From Allium sativum (Eukaryota > Streptophyta > Magnoliopsida > Asparagales > Amaryllidaceae): a stretch of 64,000 bases of DNA. The stretch is taken from assembly GCA_030737875.1 (NCBI GenBank), contig CM060918.1, forward strand, positions 767,864,552 through 767,928,551, read 5' to 3'. Numbering within the stretch: the stretch's first letter is position 1; each line of letters starts with the position of its first letter. Shown in pieces: positions 21,700-33,730 of this stretch. Both the position numbers and the translations under genes were made by a program. The notes under the pieces are model-generated. The model was not told the DNA's origin. It searched no databases and saw only the letters and a list, made by a program, of their open reading frames with translations.

Positions 21700-24406
21700 A
21701 TACCATTAGAGATCAGTTGTATGCTAGCAGTAGTACAAAATAAAAATTATATCATTAAGTATAATTTACTGAACGGTAAAGTTTATGTAGGTTTGATTGT
21801 GAAATAACATTTGTTGATTGTAGTCATTCGTGTAAGGTGTCAACCATGACTGCTTGCATCCCTGTAATATGCACTTGTTTTGATCATGGCCGAGGTTACG
21901 CTGTAGGAACACGTTATGTCATGTTACAGAGTGTTCTTGTGCCCTTGTAGGTGAAAATTTACATGTTTGATTAAAAAAAAATGTAAGACTCAAACCAACT
22001 TTAATTCCTGAGTAAACATCAAATAACTGATGTTAAGACAATATTCATTATATTATACACAACCATAAACATGGTATAGTGATTCTGAGCAACTCAGCAT
22101 AACATTAGCAAGTTCATAAGGAAAAGTGGGAACATACACGCCAGCATATGATTCCACAGCAATAAGAAATTCATTTTGAAGGAACTCAGGGTATAGATTG
22201 AACCACCGTTAAAATAAAAGAAGTTATAACTAAGTGTTACTAATTGTTATTGCTAATAAACTCATATCATAGGTTTGTGTTAGATTCAAATCACCTTGAA
22301 GAAAAAAGCATGTGTATCAGATGCTGTTTTCAAATCTCCGGTTATATAATCCAAAACGTTACCTGAATATGGTAATCAAGCACTTATATTAGCAATATAT
22401 TCAAAACGTTACTTGAATATGGTTATATAATCCAAAACGTTAACGAATCTATTAAAAATGATGAATGATTTCATTTTAAAACCTAGCAATATATTCATAT
22501 TCTTGTATTATTTTTGTGAACTTGACTATAAGGTATGTCCAGGAAATTTGAACCAAATATAGCATCCTCATGGTGAGTGAATATATAGATGATTTAATTA
22601 AGGATTAAATTAGTTTTAAGAATTTTTCTACAAAAACTTAGTCATAAGCATATTACAATTAAACCGTAAATTACGGGCCAACTGCTCAGGCTGATCATAG
22701 ACAGATTTCACTGGGAGATATAAGGCTTGAAATCACCACAACTAACTAGAACTAGAATTAAGCATATACCTAATTAAGGGCCTGATTACAAATAAAATAA
22801 TCAAAATGCATTATATCACACATTTAAACAAGCATTACATGAACATTTGGCCCTACAACACACACACATTCGTACACCTAAGCATACACACACCTACACT
22901 TACGAAACACCCATGCACATTAAAAACACACACTTGCCAAACACATTTATTATTCATGCTGATACTATGCAATAAACCCGATTGCAATAATCTGACTGGA
23001 AATCATAAAATAATTAATAACTAGTACTTAGAAAGTCACAAAATTCATAATCATGCCGATACTATGTAATAAAATCGATGAAAAATTCATAGCATATTTA
23101 ACTGCATAGAAATCTAGCAGCATTGTAAACAAAATTCAGACAAAATTATAAAAACTTAGAATATATACACTGAAACCTGCTTCTATTTCACATCATCCCA
23201 AGACATAATCACAACAGTCACCAATGTCACATTTATAGAACCTACCACACCATCTCCCACTCCTCAAACTCCCAAAACTGCACACTACATCTAACACTAG
23301 ATGTCACCAAAAACACCACTGCTGCCGATCCTCATTCAAACTGCTGATACAAATCCCCTACTGTCTGATCCTATCGGCAATCGCAGACCATCAATCCTCA
23401 AATATTCATCCAATATTCTTTACATATTCTTTACAAAAATGACGCTTTTCATCCAATGCTCTTATTTCTCAAAATTAATATGTGAGAGGGGGGTTGCATT
23501 TGAGAATATATGTGCAAAAATTCACACACACACACAATATATATATAAACACACACACACACACACACACATGAAACTTAGTAAGGAGCACTCTTAAAAT
23601 TTGATGGCATGCATTCATTTACTTACATTCTCGAAGTCTTTAGCTCACTTAAACTATGTAGACTTAAAGTTTTAAATTAAGTTTTAAGTATTCGCTCAAA
23701 AAATTTGAACCAGATGCCTGATATATTTCCAGAATTAGATGTACCTGCAACTTAGACAATTTATTTTCAAAATCCATCCATCCTCAAATTCCCCAAATCG
23801 CCTAAATTCCTCTAACCAAAAGCAATCCACACCCTATAAACCACTGTGCATCCAAAACCACCTACTCCTGAATGACCCGGAATCGAAATCTATTGCTTGA
23901 CCGTTGTTCCTCTAAATCGTCACCCACAACCTAAAATCTCCTCCTCCAGTCAATTAATTAAAGCCCCGAACTAATCGAATTTATTTTTGGATTCATGGAA
24001 TGATTTCTTGCTATCGAATTGTTCGAGTTTGAGGAGCAGTGTAATTGGTTTTCAAATTTCAAAAAGCCAAAGTTTTATAAAAAAAAGTATTCGCCAAATC
24101 GGCATATGTTGATAATGTGTAAAATAGATGGAAGCAGTTTGCTTTCTTCGATTGGTTGAGGAGATTGAAGCGAAACAATCTGGTTTTTTGTGAGGACAAA
24201 TGGTTTTGGAGGGAGGGGAAATGGTTTTGGAGGGAGAGTGAAAATAATTTGTGGAATCAGAGGGAGACGGTGAATAATTTTTTGAAGGGAGCGTTACACG
24301 ATCAAAACAAAATCAATAGGAAACCAAATAATTAAATGTAAATAATAACACCTTCGGAATTACGTGTGATTGAATAGCATTATTAATATTCTGTTTTGTT
24401 GTAGTG
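21700..24406. other. CACTA B interior, right of the GCS1 pseudogene
   Basis: The first 280 bp may be 3' UTR of the glucosidase copy, because a run of nine A occurs near 21973. Beyond that I see only low-complexity sequence: CA-rich DNA at 22855-22945, a (CA)n tract at 23523-23571 and a GGAGGGAG-rich stretch at 24210-24280 near the element end. No gene recognised. Confidence 0.4.
23523..23571. repeat. (CA)n microsatellite, interrupted
   Basis: Two CA tracts separated by a TATATATA stretch. Confidence 0.9.
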
Positions 24407-24639
24407 AGGGCCTATCAAATGGATCACTTGCCATCTTCATAAATGGGCTTGTTTTCCTTGGAAAAGTGACATTATAATGAGTCGGAAGCATCCAACCTCT
24501 CTATATCACATTCTTTTAGGTGTTGATGATTTATATCATTCATATTTTGGTTCTAGAAGGAGGGCTTTGACCTCTCACATTGTGTTTAATTTCTTATGGA
24601 TTAATTATAGGTATTTAACTTGTCATAGGAGTCAAAAGG

Positions 24640-25196
24640 CTCAATACAATAAATGAGGAAGTTGTGCATATTGACCAAATGCAAATGTTGATAAGATTAA
24701 GCACTTAGAACAAGAATTGATACAAGAATTGATGGAGATGCAGGTTTTTTTTAATGAAGGTCTTGCTCAAAGATCGTCTAAAAACACTTAGAATACTAAG
24801 GCAACAACAAATGAGGAAGTCATGTCCTCCAGGAGAAACCTAAAGACTAGCTTACCAGGAAGTAAAAGCAAGATCAACCTTTCACTATCTAAAAAGGAAA
24901 ACCAAGCGGCAATGAAGGTTGACTATCAAGGGAAAATGAAAAGTAACATATAACGAACAAAAAGGCTCCAATTTTGTTAGATACATTTCAAATTAGAAAA
25001 TTTATCCTAATACCGAAGCCTATGTGAAAGATATGACAGAAAAGGATATCAAAGACCTGCTTAATGCAAAGGAAAAGGGACTCTCGAAGAACAAGTTAAT
25101 GAAAACGATCGTGTTTTGCCTTATACTTATGGTATGATGGTGATACCAATCCCATCACATGTCAATGTTCCTTAAATAAAGTATAAAGGAAAATCT
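24640..25196 (+). pseudogene. Ty3/gypsy gag remnant, N-terminal half
   Basis: A decayed Lys/Glu-rich reading (KHLEQELIQELMEMQ near 24700, then DMTEKDIKDLLNAKEK near 25032) with several stops. It runs into the first codons of a retrotransposon gag core at 25165-25196. The copia insertion with duplication AATCT cuts it there, and the same frame continues at 36337. The identity is inferred mainly from the continuation. Confidence 0.6.
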
Positions 25197-27799
25197 TGTT
25201 GTATATAACAGTGTTGTATACGCAATTATATGATTTTTGTTTGATGATAACAACCAAATATATTTTTATTATTGAATGTGTTTGTAAATACACTGATACA
25301 GAAATTTGAACAATCACACAGTATTTTATAAAAATAGTTTATTTCAATATCAAAAGTACATCTTTTTACTCCACTATTTGACATACTACATTTCATTCAT
25401 ACAACTCTGTCACTCACTCTATATAACTACATTTACACTCACATATACAAACGCTTTCATACATTGACATTTTTTTTACTATCTTCTATCATTGTCCATC
25501 TTTTGTCTTCACAGCCTTCAGTCAAATCCTGGCTTCATACCTGTCACAAGAAGAACACACAGTAGACTGCAACAAAAATAAAATAGAATAAAAGCAAATA
25601 AAAATTTATTTTTAAAATTTTATTTGCCTCAGATTTACGGTGTGTTTCTCATCACTTTTCTAGACTTGGTCTGATATGCAGGGACAGAAAAACTCGTCTG
25701 GATGGCTGCATATACACACGTGTATACACGCGTGCACTGCCACGCCAATCCAGTGTCGCGACTGAGGAGTAGCCATAAAGACCGTCTCAACTCAGTGTAC
25801 ATATGAAAATAATTCAATGAAAAATCAATAAAAAAAAACTCAAAGTGGTCGTGACAGCTCAGCACAAGGCCAAGGCAACATATTTGGATAACTGTTCAAA
25901 AATGGTCGAGCACATTACTAGTACACAAAACAATGCAGCAACATACAAGCCACAAGTGGACAATGATATACAGTAAAGCCATACAAGTCAAAGATGGACC
26001 AAGCACAATGGCGCAGCAAGTACAGGTGCAACAAGAGAAATTCAGAGCTTAGCATACAAAAATGGAGAACAACAAGAATGAATAACTCAAGTTTAGTGTT
26101 TAAACAAGACAGGCGCAACAACATAAGCATCACAGTTTAAAAACAAAAAAAAAGCAAATCGAGTTTCAACTACGCAACAATAAACACAGCATACTGTGAA
26201 CATGTTTCAATGGTTCAAGATGGTAATGCAGTTCAAAAATCATAAACAATTACAGCAAGAAGCCTAGGAGTATACACTGATAATGTGGATCATGTTCAAG
26301 ACACCAAGTGACCAGACCAAGACAACCAAACAAGGATAAAGTACACAAGCACAAGGTCACAGCAAATGGCTCAAGCACAAGACTGCTCAGTTTTTTTTTA
26401 ATCAGCAGGAAGTTTAAAAAAATATATATATATATATTCAGTGAAAAAAAAAAATTACTGGAAGGATTAAAATGGTCGAGCCAGAGTTAAACAGATGGGG
26501 CATACAAGTGTGAACATCAACAAGCAGGACATATAAGAAGAACAAGCATAATCAAAGTAGGATCTGTTCTTTTAAAAGTATATGAAGCATCAGTTCAAAT
26601 TTGTTTACAAGGTTTGGCCAATCAAGTTTGTTCGAAGTAATACAAAAGGGGTTCATGAAAAACAAAGCAAGTCGCATTCTAATGAATCAGAGTTTAATTC
26701 TGGAGAATATATGAAAAATATTAGCAAGGTTTTAAATTCCATGATTCAAACAAACGCATTCCAGAAAATTCGGCAATCACAAGTGTAATCAAGTTCAAAT
26801 ATAGCATCTGTTCGTATAAAGATAGCATCTGTTCAAATATAAGATCAATTCAAAGTCAGACGGATTCATACTCAAGTTTGAGGATTTCAAATTCCAGAAA
26901 TCACGCCAATTCAAAGCCAAAGACCAAGATTAAAGGAATATACTTTCTAGCCCCAAATCAAAGAAAAAAACAGATCAATTCAAAGCAAACCAAAATTCTC
27001 GTAATACTATAGCCAAGTCTCAAGGTCGAAATCAGAGCAAAATTTTAGGGATTTTAACCCTATATATAACACCCAATCGTCATCGGCACATGATCATCGA
27101 AGAAAAAGCACATCTATATCAAAAAATCGAATAGTGAAAACCATACCAGAAATCGAGAGAAGACAGAAACCAAATCAGGTCCTATAAATTCGATCGCAAA
27201 AGATACAAGCCGCCAGAGATTGAAGCTAAGGAGAATCGAGCAGCAGAAAACTGAGTTTCATCAATCAGCGATCGCAATTTAAGCACCTTCAGAGAAACCC
27301 TAGTTGTTTTGAGCCGCCATTTCTATTTCCAGGAAGAAACAAAGGAAGCTAGGGCTAAACGGTATAAAGCGGTGGAGCAATTAAAAGGGAGCCGCCTCTT
27401 TTATGTTAAAAAGGGGATAACCCTAAATATTTAAAAACCTAGGGTTTCATTTTCTTTTTATTTTATTTTAAAAAATTTTGATTCCTTAAAGTCAATAACT
27501 ACTAGTGTGAGTAGTTTGAAAAATCACAACTTAAGAGGTCGAGTTGTGTCAAGGTCTTGAGCGTAGGGTTTTAACAGTCGGGAGCGAAGGTCGCAAGTTT
27601 ACAAGAGTCTGTAAGCGAAGAGATTGTTTAAAATTCCTAGTAGAAACCTTGAATGCAGCAGTAGGCATAGTTTTTGCCGAAGCTGGGTATTTTCTGTGTG
27701 TGATCTTTTTATTTCTGCAATTATTTTTACATTTTAAATTTACTTAATTTGCAATAAACCCTATTCACCCCCCCGTCTAGGGTTAATTTAGATCCTACA
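25197..27799 (+). repeat. Left LTR of the SIRE-type copia
   Basis: 2603 bp. A TATA-like CTATATATAACACC lies at about 27059, so U3 is about 1.86 kb. Short frames inside it occur identically in both LTRs and are not genes. Confidence 0.95.
27061..27069 (+). promoter_or_regulatory. Probable LTR TATA box
   Basis: CTATATATAACACC in the left LTR, repeated at about 35593 in the right LTR. It lies about 740 bp before the LTR end, in a region otherwise free of such motifs. Confidence 0.5.
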
Positions 27800-27801
27800 A
27801 G

Positions 27802-27813
27802 TGGTATCAGAGC
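27802..27813 (+). other. Primer-binding site, SIRE-type copia
   Basis: TGGTATCAGAGC, complementary to the 3' end of initiator tRNA-Met, two bases after the left LTR. Confidence 0.95.
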
Positions 27814-27835
27814 GGGTATTTTTAACTCTAGAGTC

Positions 27836-29644
27836 ATGAATTTGTCTAACAACGCTTTTTCTGAGGGTCAGTCCATAGCTAGGCCACCAATGTTTAATGG
27901 AACTGGTTATGCTTATTGGAAAGCTAGGATGAAAATTTACTTAAGTTCAGTTGATTATGATGTATGGGATATCGTTGAAACAGGCTACAAACCTCCTGTT
28001 ACGATTATCAATGATATTGAAATTCCTAAACCAAAAGATAAGTGGGATGCTAATGATAAAAAATTATTCTCAACTGATGCCAAAGCAATGAATGCTTTAA
28101 TTTGTGCTCTTGATAAAACTGAATTTAACCGTATATCTCACTGTTCAACTGCGCAGGAAATTTGGCATACTTTGGAAGTTACACATGAAGGAACATCTCA
28201 GGTCAAGGAATCTCGTCTCGCACTACTCTGCAACGAATATGAAAATTTCACGATGAGAAAAGACGAAGATATAAAAGAGATGTATGGTCGATTCTCCACA
28301 CTGATTTATAATGCAAGGGCTCTTGGAAAAGTCTACACTGAAGTAGAATTAATACGCAAGATACTGAGAGTACTGCCAATGAATTTCGAAGCCAAAGTAA
28401 CTGCCATTCAAGAATCAAAAGATCTAAATAAGTTGAAAATAGAAGAATTGATTGGAAATTTGATTGCTTATGAAATGGAGTTAAAAGCCAAAGAAGGACG
28501 CGATGATTCAGAATCAAAGAAAAAGACAATTGCTCTAAGCAACACTGTTGAAAGTAACGATGAAGCTGAGAATCCTATCGAAGAGTTGGCCATGGTTCTT
28601 AAAAAGTGGACTAACAAAAAATACAAGTCACGAAAGAAGAGTTCAAAATCCAACAAATCCAAGAATTCCGACAATTCAGACGATGAAGTCATATGTTACA
28701 ACTGCAATAAACCTGGCCATATCAAACCAAATTGCCCATTACTTCAGAAAGACAGAAAGAAGAAGAAGAAAAAGAAAGCTTTTGCAGCTACATGGGACGA
28801 TGAAGAAGGAGAAGAAGAAGACTCTGACAGTGATAAAGAGGAAGCCAATTTGTGCCTTATGGCACAGTCAAATCCAGACAGTAGCGAAGATGATTCCACT
28901 GAGGTACCCAATTACTCTTATAAAGATTTAATTTTAATGTGTCATAATCTCACCAAAACCGTTGATTCACTTGAACTAAAAATCAAGAAATTAAAATCTG
29001 ATAGGTTGAAATTGGTCCACGAAAACAATAGGTTAGAAGCTGAGCTTGAAAAAGTGACAAACCTTGATTGTGAAAACTGCAAGTTATTAAAACAAGAGCA
29101 AACAGAATTTAAGGCAAATTTTGAAAAATTAAAACAAGAACACTTGGATTTAAGAGAAAGTGATGACACAAAAAGAAAGAACTTTATTAACAGATGTACT
29201 ACTCTTGTAAATGAAAATGAAGCACTTAAAACCAAAGTAAAAAATCTGGAAATAACATTGAGTAAATTTTCAAAAGGGGAAAAGTCATTTAGAATGCTGC
29301 TTGGAAATCAATTATATGCTAATAATAGAAAAGGATTAGGATTTGGGAAAACATACGTTAATATGAATGATAATGCGAATGGTGGAAGTGTTTTTCCTAA
29401 ATGTACAAAATGTGGAAAAATTGGACATAGCTATGAAAAATGTCAAAATAGGGACAACAATAAAAAATTCATACAAATTTGGGTTCCAAAAGGGTTGACG
29501 AGTGATTGTAATAGATTTGGATTTAATAAAAACAAACAAATTTGGATTCCAAAAGGATCTGTTGTTCAAAATCAAAATTTGTCAGTTACTAATTTTATTA
29601 GACCTATGAGTTTCTCTAGGTCATTCTCTTTTTCTTGTGTGTAG
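27836..29644 (+). CDS. Gag of the SIRE-type copia (602 aa)
   Basis: Retrotransposon capsid/nucleocapsid protein that packages element RNA in cytoplasmic particles. The ATG at 27836 is 23 nt past the primer-binding site. The N-terminus reads FNGTGYAYWKARMKIYL, the copia gag pattern (DUF4219/UBN2). A first CCHC zinc knuckle CYNCNKPGHIKPNC lies at residues 287-300, followed by a Lys-rich and acidic stretch. A long coiled coil with heptad Leu/Lys spans about residues 365-480, and a second knuckle CTKCGKIGHSYEKC lies at 523-536. At 602 residues it is large for copia gag, as in the SIRE group. It ends in TAG at 29642 in the same frame as pol. Confidence 0.95.
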   Translation: MNLSNNAFSEGQSIARPPMFNGTGYAYWKARMKIYLSSVDYDVWDIVETGYKPPVTIINDIEIPKPKDKWDANDKKLFSTDAKAMNALICALDKTEFNRISHCSTAQEIWHTLEVTHEGTSQVKESRLALLCNEYENFTMRKDEDIKEMYGRFSTLIYNARALGKVYTEVELIRKILRVLPMNFEAKVTAIQESKDLNKLKIEELIGNLIAYEMELKAKEGRDDSESKKKTIALSNTVESNDEAENPIEELAMVLKKWTNKKYKSRKKSSKSNKSKNSDNSDDEVICYNCNKPGHIKPNCPLLQKDRKKKKKKKAFAATWDDEEGEEEDSDSDKEEANLCLMAQSNPDSSEDDSTEVPNYSYKDLILMCHNLTKTVDSLELKIKKLKSDRLKLVHENNRLEAELEKVTNLDCENCKLLKQEQTEFKANFEKLKQEHLDLRESDDTKRKNFINRCTTLVNENEALKTKVKNLEITLSKFSKGEKSFRMLLGNQLYANNRKGLGFGKTYVNMNDNANGGSVFPKCTKCGKIGHSYEKCQNRDNNKKFIQIWVPKGLTSDCNRFGFNKNKQIWIPKGSVVQNQNLSVTNFIRPMSFSRSFSFSCV

Positions 29645-32600
29645 GTATGTTGGCGGGCTAAGGAACAACAAGAATAGTACTTGGATTCAGGTTGTTCCAA
29701 ACATATGACAGGAGATAAATCAAAATTCCTTAGCCTTGAAAAATATAAAGGAGGAAGTGTGATAATGGGCGATAACAGAAAATGTAAAATTATCGGTAAA
29801 GGTAAAGTAGGTAATAGTACCTTCTTCTTAACTGATGTTTTATATGTTGAAAACTTGCATCATAATCTAATTTCCATAAGCCAACTATGTGACAAAGGAA
29901 TGAGTGTGATATTTGATAATGAATCCTGCAAAATTATTGAAAAATCCACAAACAATATTGTGTTCACGGGAAAAAGAAAAGGAAATGTTTATACTATTTC
30001 ATTTGATGATTTGACTCTCTCACGATGTTTAGTAGCTACGGATGAAGAAGTATTCTTATGGCATAGGAGATTGGGTCACGCTAGTATGAGTCTCTTGGAA
30101 AAACTTGAATCAAAAGAGTTGGTAAGAGGTCTACCACATCAGAAATACAAAAATAATAAAATGTGTAAATCATGTGCTATGGGAAAATTCAGTCGTTCAT
30201 CATTTCGTCCCAAAAATGTTGTTAGCACTAATAGGGTACTTGAATTGATTCACATGGATTTATTTGGACCAAATGAAATCGCTAGCTTAAATGGAAAAAG
30301 ATATTGTTATGTGTTAGTTGATGATTATTCTAGATTTACATGGGTTTATTTTCTAGCCAAAAAATCCGAAACTTTTGATTACTTTTCAAAGTTTGCAAAA
30401 CTCGTTCAAAATGAAAAAGGTGTTTCAATAAAAACTTTAAGAAGTGATCATGGCGGTGAATTTGAAAATTTGGATTTTGAAAATTTTTGTGAAGAAAATG
30501 GTTTTAAACACGAATTTTCTGCTCCTCGAACACCCCAGCAAAATGGGGTAGTCGAAAGGAAAAATCGTACATTACAGGAATTGGCTAGATCTATGTTAAG
30601 TGAATATAATTTGCCTTTGACTTTTTGGGCAGAGGCAGTTAATACATCCTGCCATGTAATGAACAGAGTAATGATTAGACCAATACTTAACAAAACATCC
30701 TATGAATTGTGGTTTGACAGAAAGCCTAACATTTCATATTTTAGAGTGTTTGGATGCCCTTGTTATCTTCTTAATACAGGTGATCATCTTGGTAAGTTTG
30801 AATCAAAGGCTGACGAGGGAATTTTCATGGGTTACTCGTCAAGAAGCAAGGCTTATCGAATTTTCAACAAACGATCAAAAACCATTGTTGAAACCATAAA
30901 CGTGAAATTTGATGAATCAGATCTGGATACGATGGAAAAAGAGAAAAACGATGAGGAAATTACACATGAGGGTGAAAAAGAAAATAGCAAAGAGAAGACT
31001 GGAAGTGATGATCAAACAAAACAAACGTTTGAAGTCGAAAAGTTGAAATTCAAAACCAACCATCCTCCAGAATTGGTGATAGGAAATCCAACGGCAGGTA
31101 TACGAACTCGTTCATCATTTAATAAAGATATCTGTACTTTTTGTATTCACAGTTGTTTCATCTCAGAAATCGAACCTAAAAATGTTGAAATTGCACTTAA
31201 TGATGAAAGTTGGATTTTAGCAATGCAAGAAGAACTTAATCAATTTGAACGGAATAAAGTTTGGAAATTAGTTCCTAGACCGAATGACTATCCAGTAGTG
31301 GGAACTAAATGGGTGTTCAAAAATAAACTTGATGAATCCGGAAATGTAATTAGAAACAAAGCTAGGTTGGTTGCAAAAGGATATAATCAAATTGAAGGCA
31401 TTGATTTTGATGAGACATTTGCACCAGTAGCTAGGTTAGAAGCCATTAGAATTTTGCTCAGTTTCGCGTGTTATAAAGGTTTCAAACTTAAACAAATGGA
31501 CGTTAAAAGTGCATTTTTAAATGGAGAATTAAAAGAAGAAGTTTTTGTGGAACAACCCCCCGGTTTTGAAAATTATGAATTTCCAAACCATGTATTCAAA
31601 CTTGAAAAAGCATTATATGGTCTTAAACAAGCTCCTAGAGCTTGGTATGATTGTTTAAGTGCATATCTTTTGGAAAACGGATTTAAAAAGGGCAGTGCTG
31701 ACACTACATTGTTTCTATTACATGAAGGTGATGATTTTTTAATTGTCCAAATTTATGTTGATGATATTATATATGGTGCTACTAACGATTGTTTGTGTGT
31801 GAAATTTGAAAAAGTCATGCAGGATAAATTCGAAATGAGCTTGGTAGGTGAATTAAAATATTTCCTTGGATTTCAAATTAAACAAAGCTCCAAGGGAATT
31901 TTCATATCACAAACAAAATACATTGCTGAATTGCTGAAAAAATTTGGACTAGAAAATGTAAAACCACTCAGAACACCGATGAGTCCTTCAACCAAGCTTG
32001 ACAAAGACGAGAAAGGAGTTGCAGTTGATCAGAAGAAATATCGTGGAATAATTGGTTCGCTTCTTTATCTCACTGCATCTAGGCCTGATATTATGTTTGC
32101 TGTTTGTTTATGTGCTCGCTTTCAATCCAATCCAAAAGAATCTCATTTAAAAGCCACAAAAAGAATTTTAAGATATCTTTTGCACACACACAAATTTGGT
32201 TTATGGTACCCCGCATGCAATAATTTCAAACTAATCGGATATTCTGATGCTGATTATGCTGGATCCCTTGTTGATAGAAAAAGCACTAGTGGAACTTGTT
32301 TTATGCTAGGACACTCGTTAGTCTCATGGTCAAGTCGGAAACAAAATTGTGTTGCTTTATCCACAACTGAGGCTGAATACATTGCTTTGGGAAGTTGTTG
32401 TGCACAAATACTATGGATGATGCAAACTCTTTCAGACTTTGGTCTAATTTATAAAAAAGTACCACTAAAATGTGATAGTAAAAGTGCTATAGACTTGTCT
32501 AATAATCCTGTTCACCATTCACGCACTAAACACATAGATGTGAGACATCATTTTATTAGAGATCACATTTCACGAGAAGATATTTGTATTGAGTTTATTT

Positions 32601-32698
32601 CAACTGACTGTCAACTTGCTGATATCTTTACAAAACCTCTTCCCGAAGATAGATTTTCACGATTACGCTTAGATTTGGGAATTATAGAAATTGATTAA
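29645..32698 (+). CDS. Pol of the SIRE-type copia (protease, integrase, RT, RNase H)
   Basis: In frame with gag but separated by TAG at 29642 and a second TAG at 29675, directly before [12 protein letters not shown]. The family normally has Trp there, so the second stop is probably TGG to TAG. From 29681 on 1005 codons are open. Order: protease [10 protein letters not shown]; integrase zinc finger HRRLGHAS...CKSCAMGK; integrase core Asp193, Asp256 and Glu292 counted from 29681, spaced by 35 as in the family; RT with [20 protein letters not shown] and YVDD at 692-695; RNase H with [27 protein letters not shown] and [12 protein letters not shown]; end at 32698. No env-like frame follows. Catalytic residues look intact. 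Confidence 0.95.
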
Positions 32699-33730
32699 TC
32701 ATTATCCATTAAAAAATAAAATAATATATATATATAATAAAATAAAATTTCTTAAATGGTTATTCAAAAGTTAAATGATTGATCATTTGAACTATTTTGG
32801 AAATTGTTGAAATTATGACAGATCTTGAAATTGTGATGAGTATTGACTATAATATATTTTCATCATGAGGAAATATTTTAAATCTCATGATGATTGGACA
32901 GATTTTATAATATTTTTTGAATTAAAGCTTATTTCACGACCATCTTCTATATCTACCATACTTCTGTCACTCATCATGGTTTTATTTAATTTGGGGAGTT
33001 CTAATTATTCTTGAAATTTAGAAATAAATATAAATAATAATATCCTTGGTACTCACTCCCATTTAAAAGTCCTCGCGGTTATGCGTGGGTGAAATACCTT
33101 AATCTCTATGTGCTTTCATTCTCACTTAAAAGACCTTCGGGCTGTGCATGGATGGAACTCATCAGAGAGGATAAAGTTAAGTTACCACTAACCCCATTTA
33201 AAAGACCTTTGGGCTATGCGTGGTTAGAAAGTGCTTAACATATTTTTTAAGCATATTTGAAACCTTTAAATGTTATATTCAAACATTCAATTTTTATTGA
33301 ACTCTCCTGATTCTATAAAATCCATAGTAAATCCATTCATTCTGAAAGTGAAATTTGTCTCTGACTCAAAGAATATTATGATTTTTGTTTGATTCAATGA
33401 GATTTACGATATATTATCCTCTTGATCCGAATTTATATTTCTAGTTTATATTCATCACTGTTTTAATTTTTGTTATTCTTTTGATGATAACAAAAGGGGG
33501 AGAATGATCAAGATTTTGATGGATGAGTAAACATTTATAGAATATTTTAAAATTTGGGATTGATTAATTCATTTCAAAATTTTCAAATCTATGTGCATCA
33601 ATAAGGGAAGCTTAGTTGTAGGGGGAGCATACAAATAGGGGGAGTAACATAGAGTAACATACTTCACGTTTCAAACACATTCACACATTCAAAATCTTTT
33701 ATTTGTTTGTCATCATCAAAAGGGGGAGAT
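32699..33730 (+). other. 3' non-coding region of the SIRE-type copia with repeated polypurine tracts
   Basis: No env-like frame. Three copies of a block with CATTTAAAAG(A/T)CCT(C/T) and GG(T/C)TATGCGTGG-like wording occur at about 33058-33230, giving a diverged triplicate of about 60 bp. GGGGGAG tracts occur at about 33490, 33620, 33640 and 33722; the last is the working polypurine tract. Confidence 0.75.

Larger units (their letters stand above)
13459..21700 (+). pseudogene. GCS1: Mannosyl-oligosaccharide glucosidase I (GCS1, GH63) pseudogene, interrupted
   Basis: Glucosidase I removes the outermost glucose from the N-glycan precursor in the ER lumen. The left part (13459-14556) reads QFQGEHKESLYWGTYRPH, then RHVCQDSDGLSEYGW, GSGFGGDWAVRI, KDKVDSE and WPAALYTSVPGRSF. 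The right part (20252-21690) resumes with RGFLWDEGFHQL, WIPREQILGAEALSK, SGLDDYQRASHPS, YFDFGNH, DSWVLEKQLELIWNRS and FTGWTSL before a stop close to the usual C-terminus. Both conserved acidic active-site regions are represented. It is dead: an in-frame TGA at about 13735 (family Arg), a frameshift near 13870, a 12-bp minisatellite at 13996-14050, further stops, a copia element and a MITE. No introns are apparent across the lumenal domain, although plant GCS1 is multi-exon as I recall, which suggests a retrocopy. The N-terminal cytosolic tail and membrane anchor are missing. Confidence 0.9.
11582..24406. mobile_element. CACTA transposon B, 12.8 kb, carrying a glucosidase I pseudogene
   Basis: The left end is CACTACAACCGAAATTGTC and the right end is TTTTGTTGTAGTG. 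The 3-bp duplication AGG flanks both (11579-11581 and 24407-24409). The left end has subterminal TATAGCGGC / GCCGCTATA arrays (11600-11940). The right end lacks this motif, so pairing the two ends rests on the CACTACAAC core and the target duplication (one chance in 64 by accident). No TNP1 or TNP2 exon was recognised. The interior holds a near-complete GCS1 pseudogene with two secondary insertions. Confidence 0.65.

Noticed and set aside
25635..26133. Minus-strand open frames of 71-76 codons, repeated at 34169-34667
   Set aside because: They occur identically in both LTRs of the SIRE-type copia because the LTRs are duplicates. No family signature.
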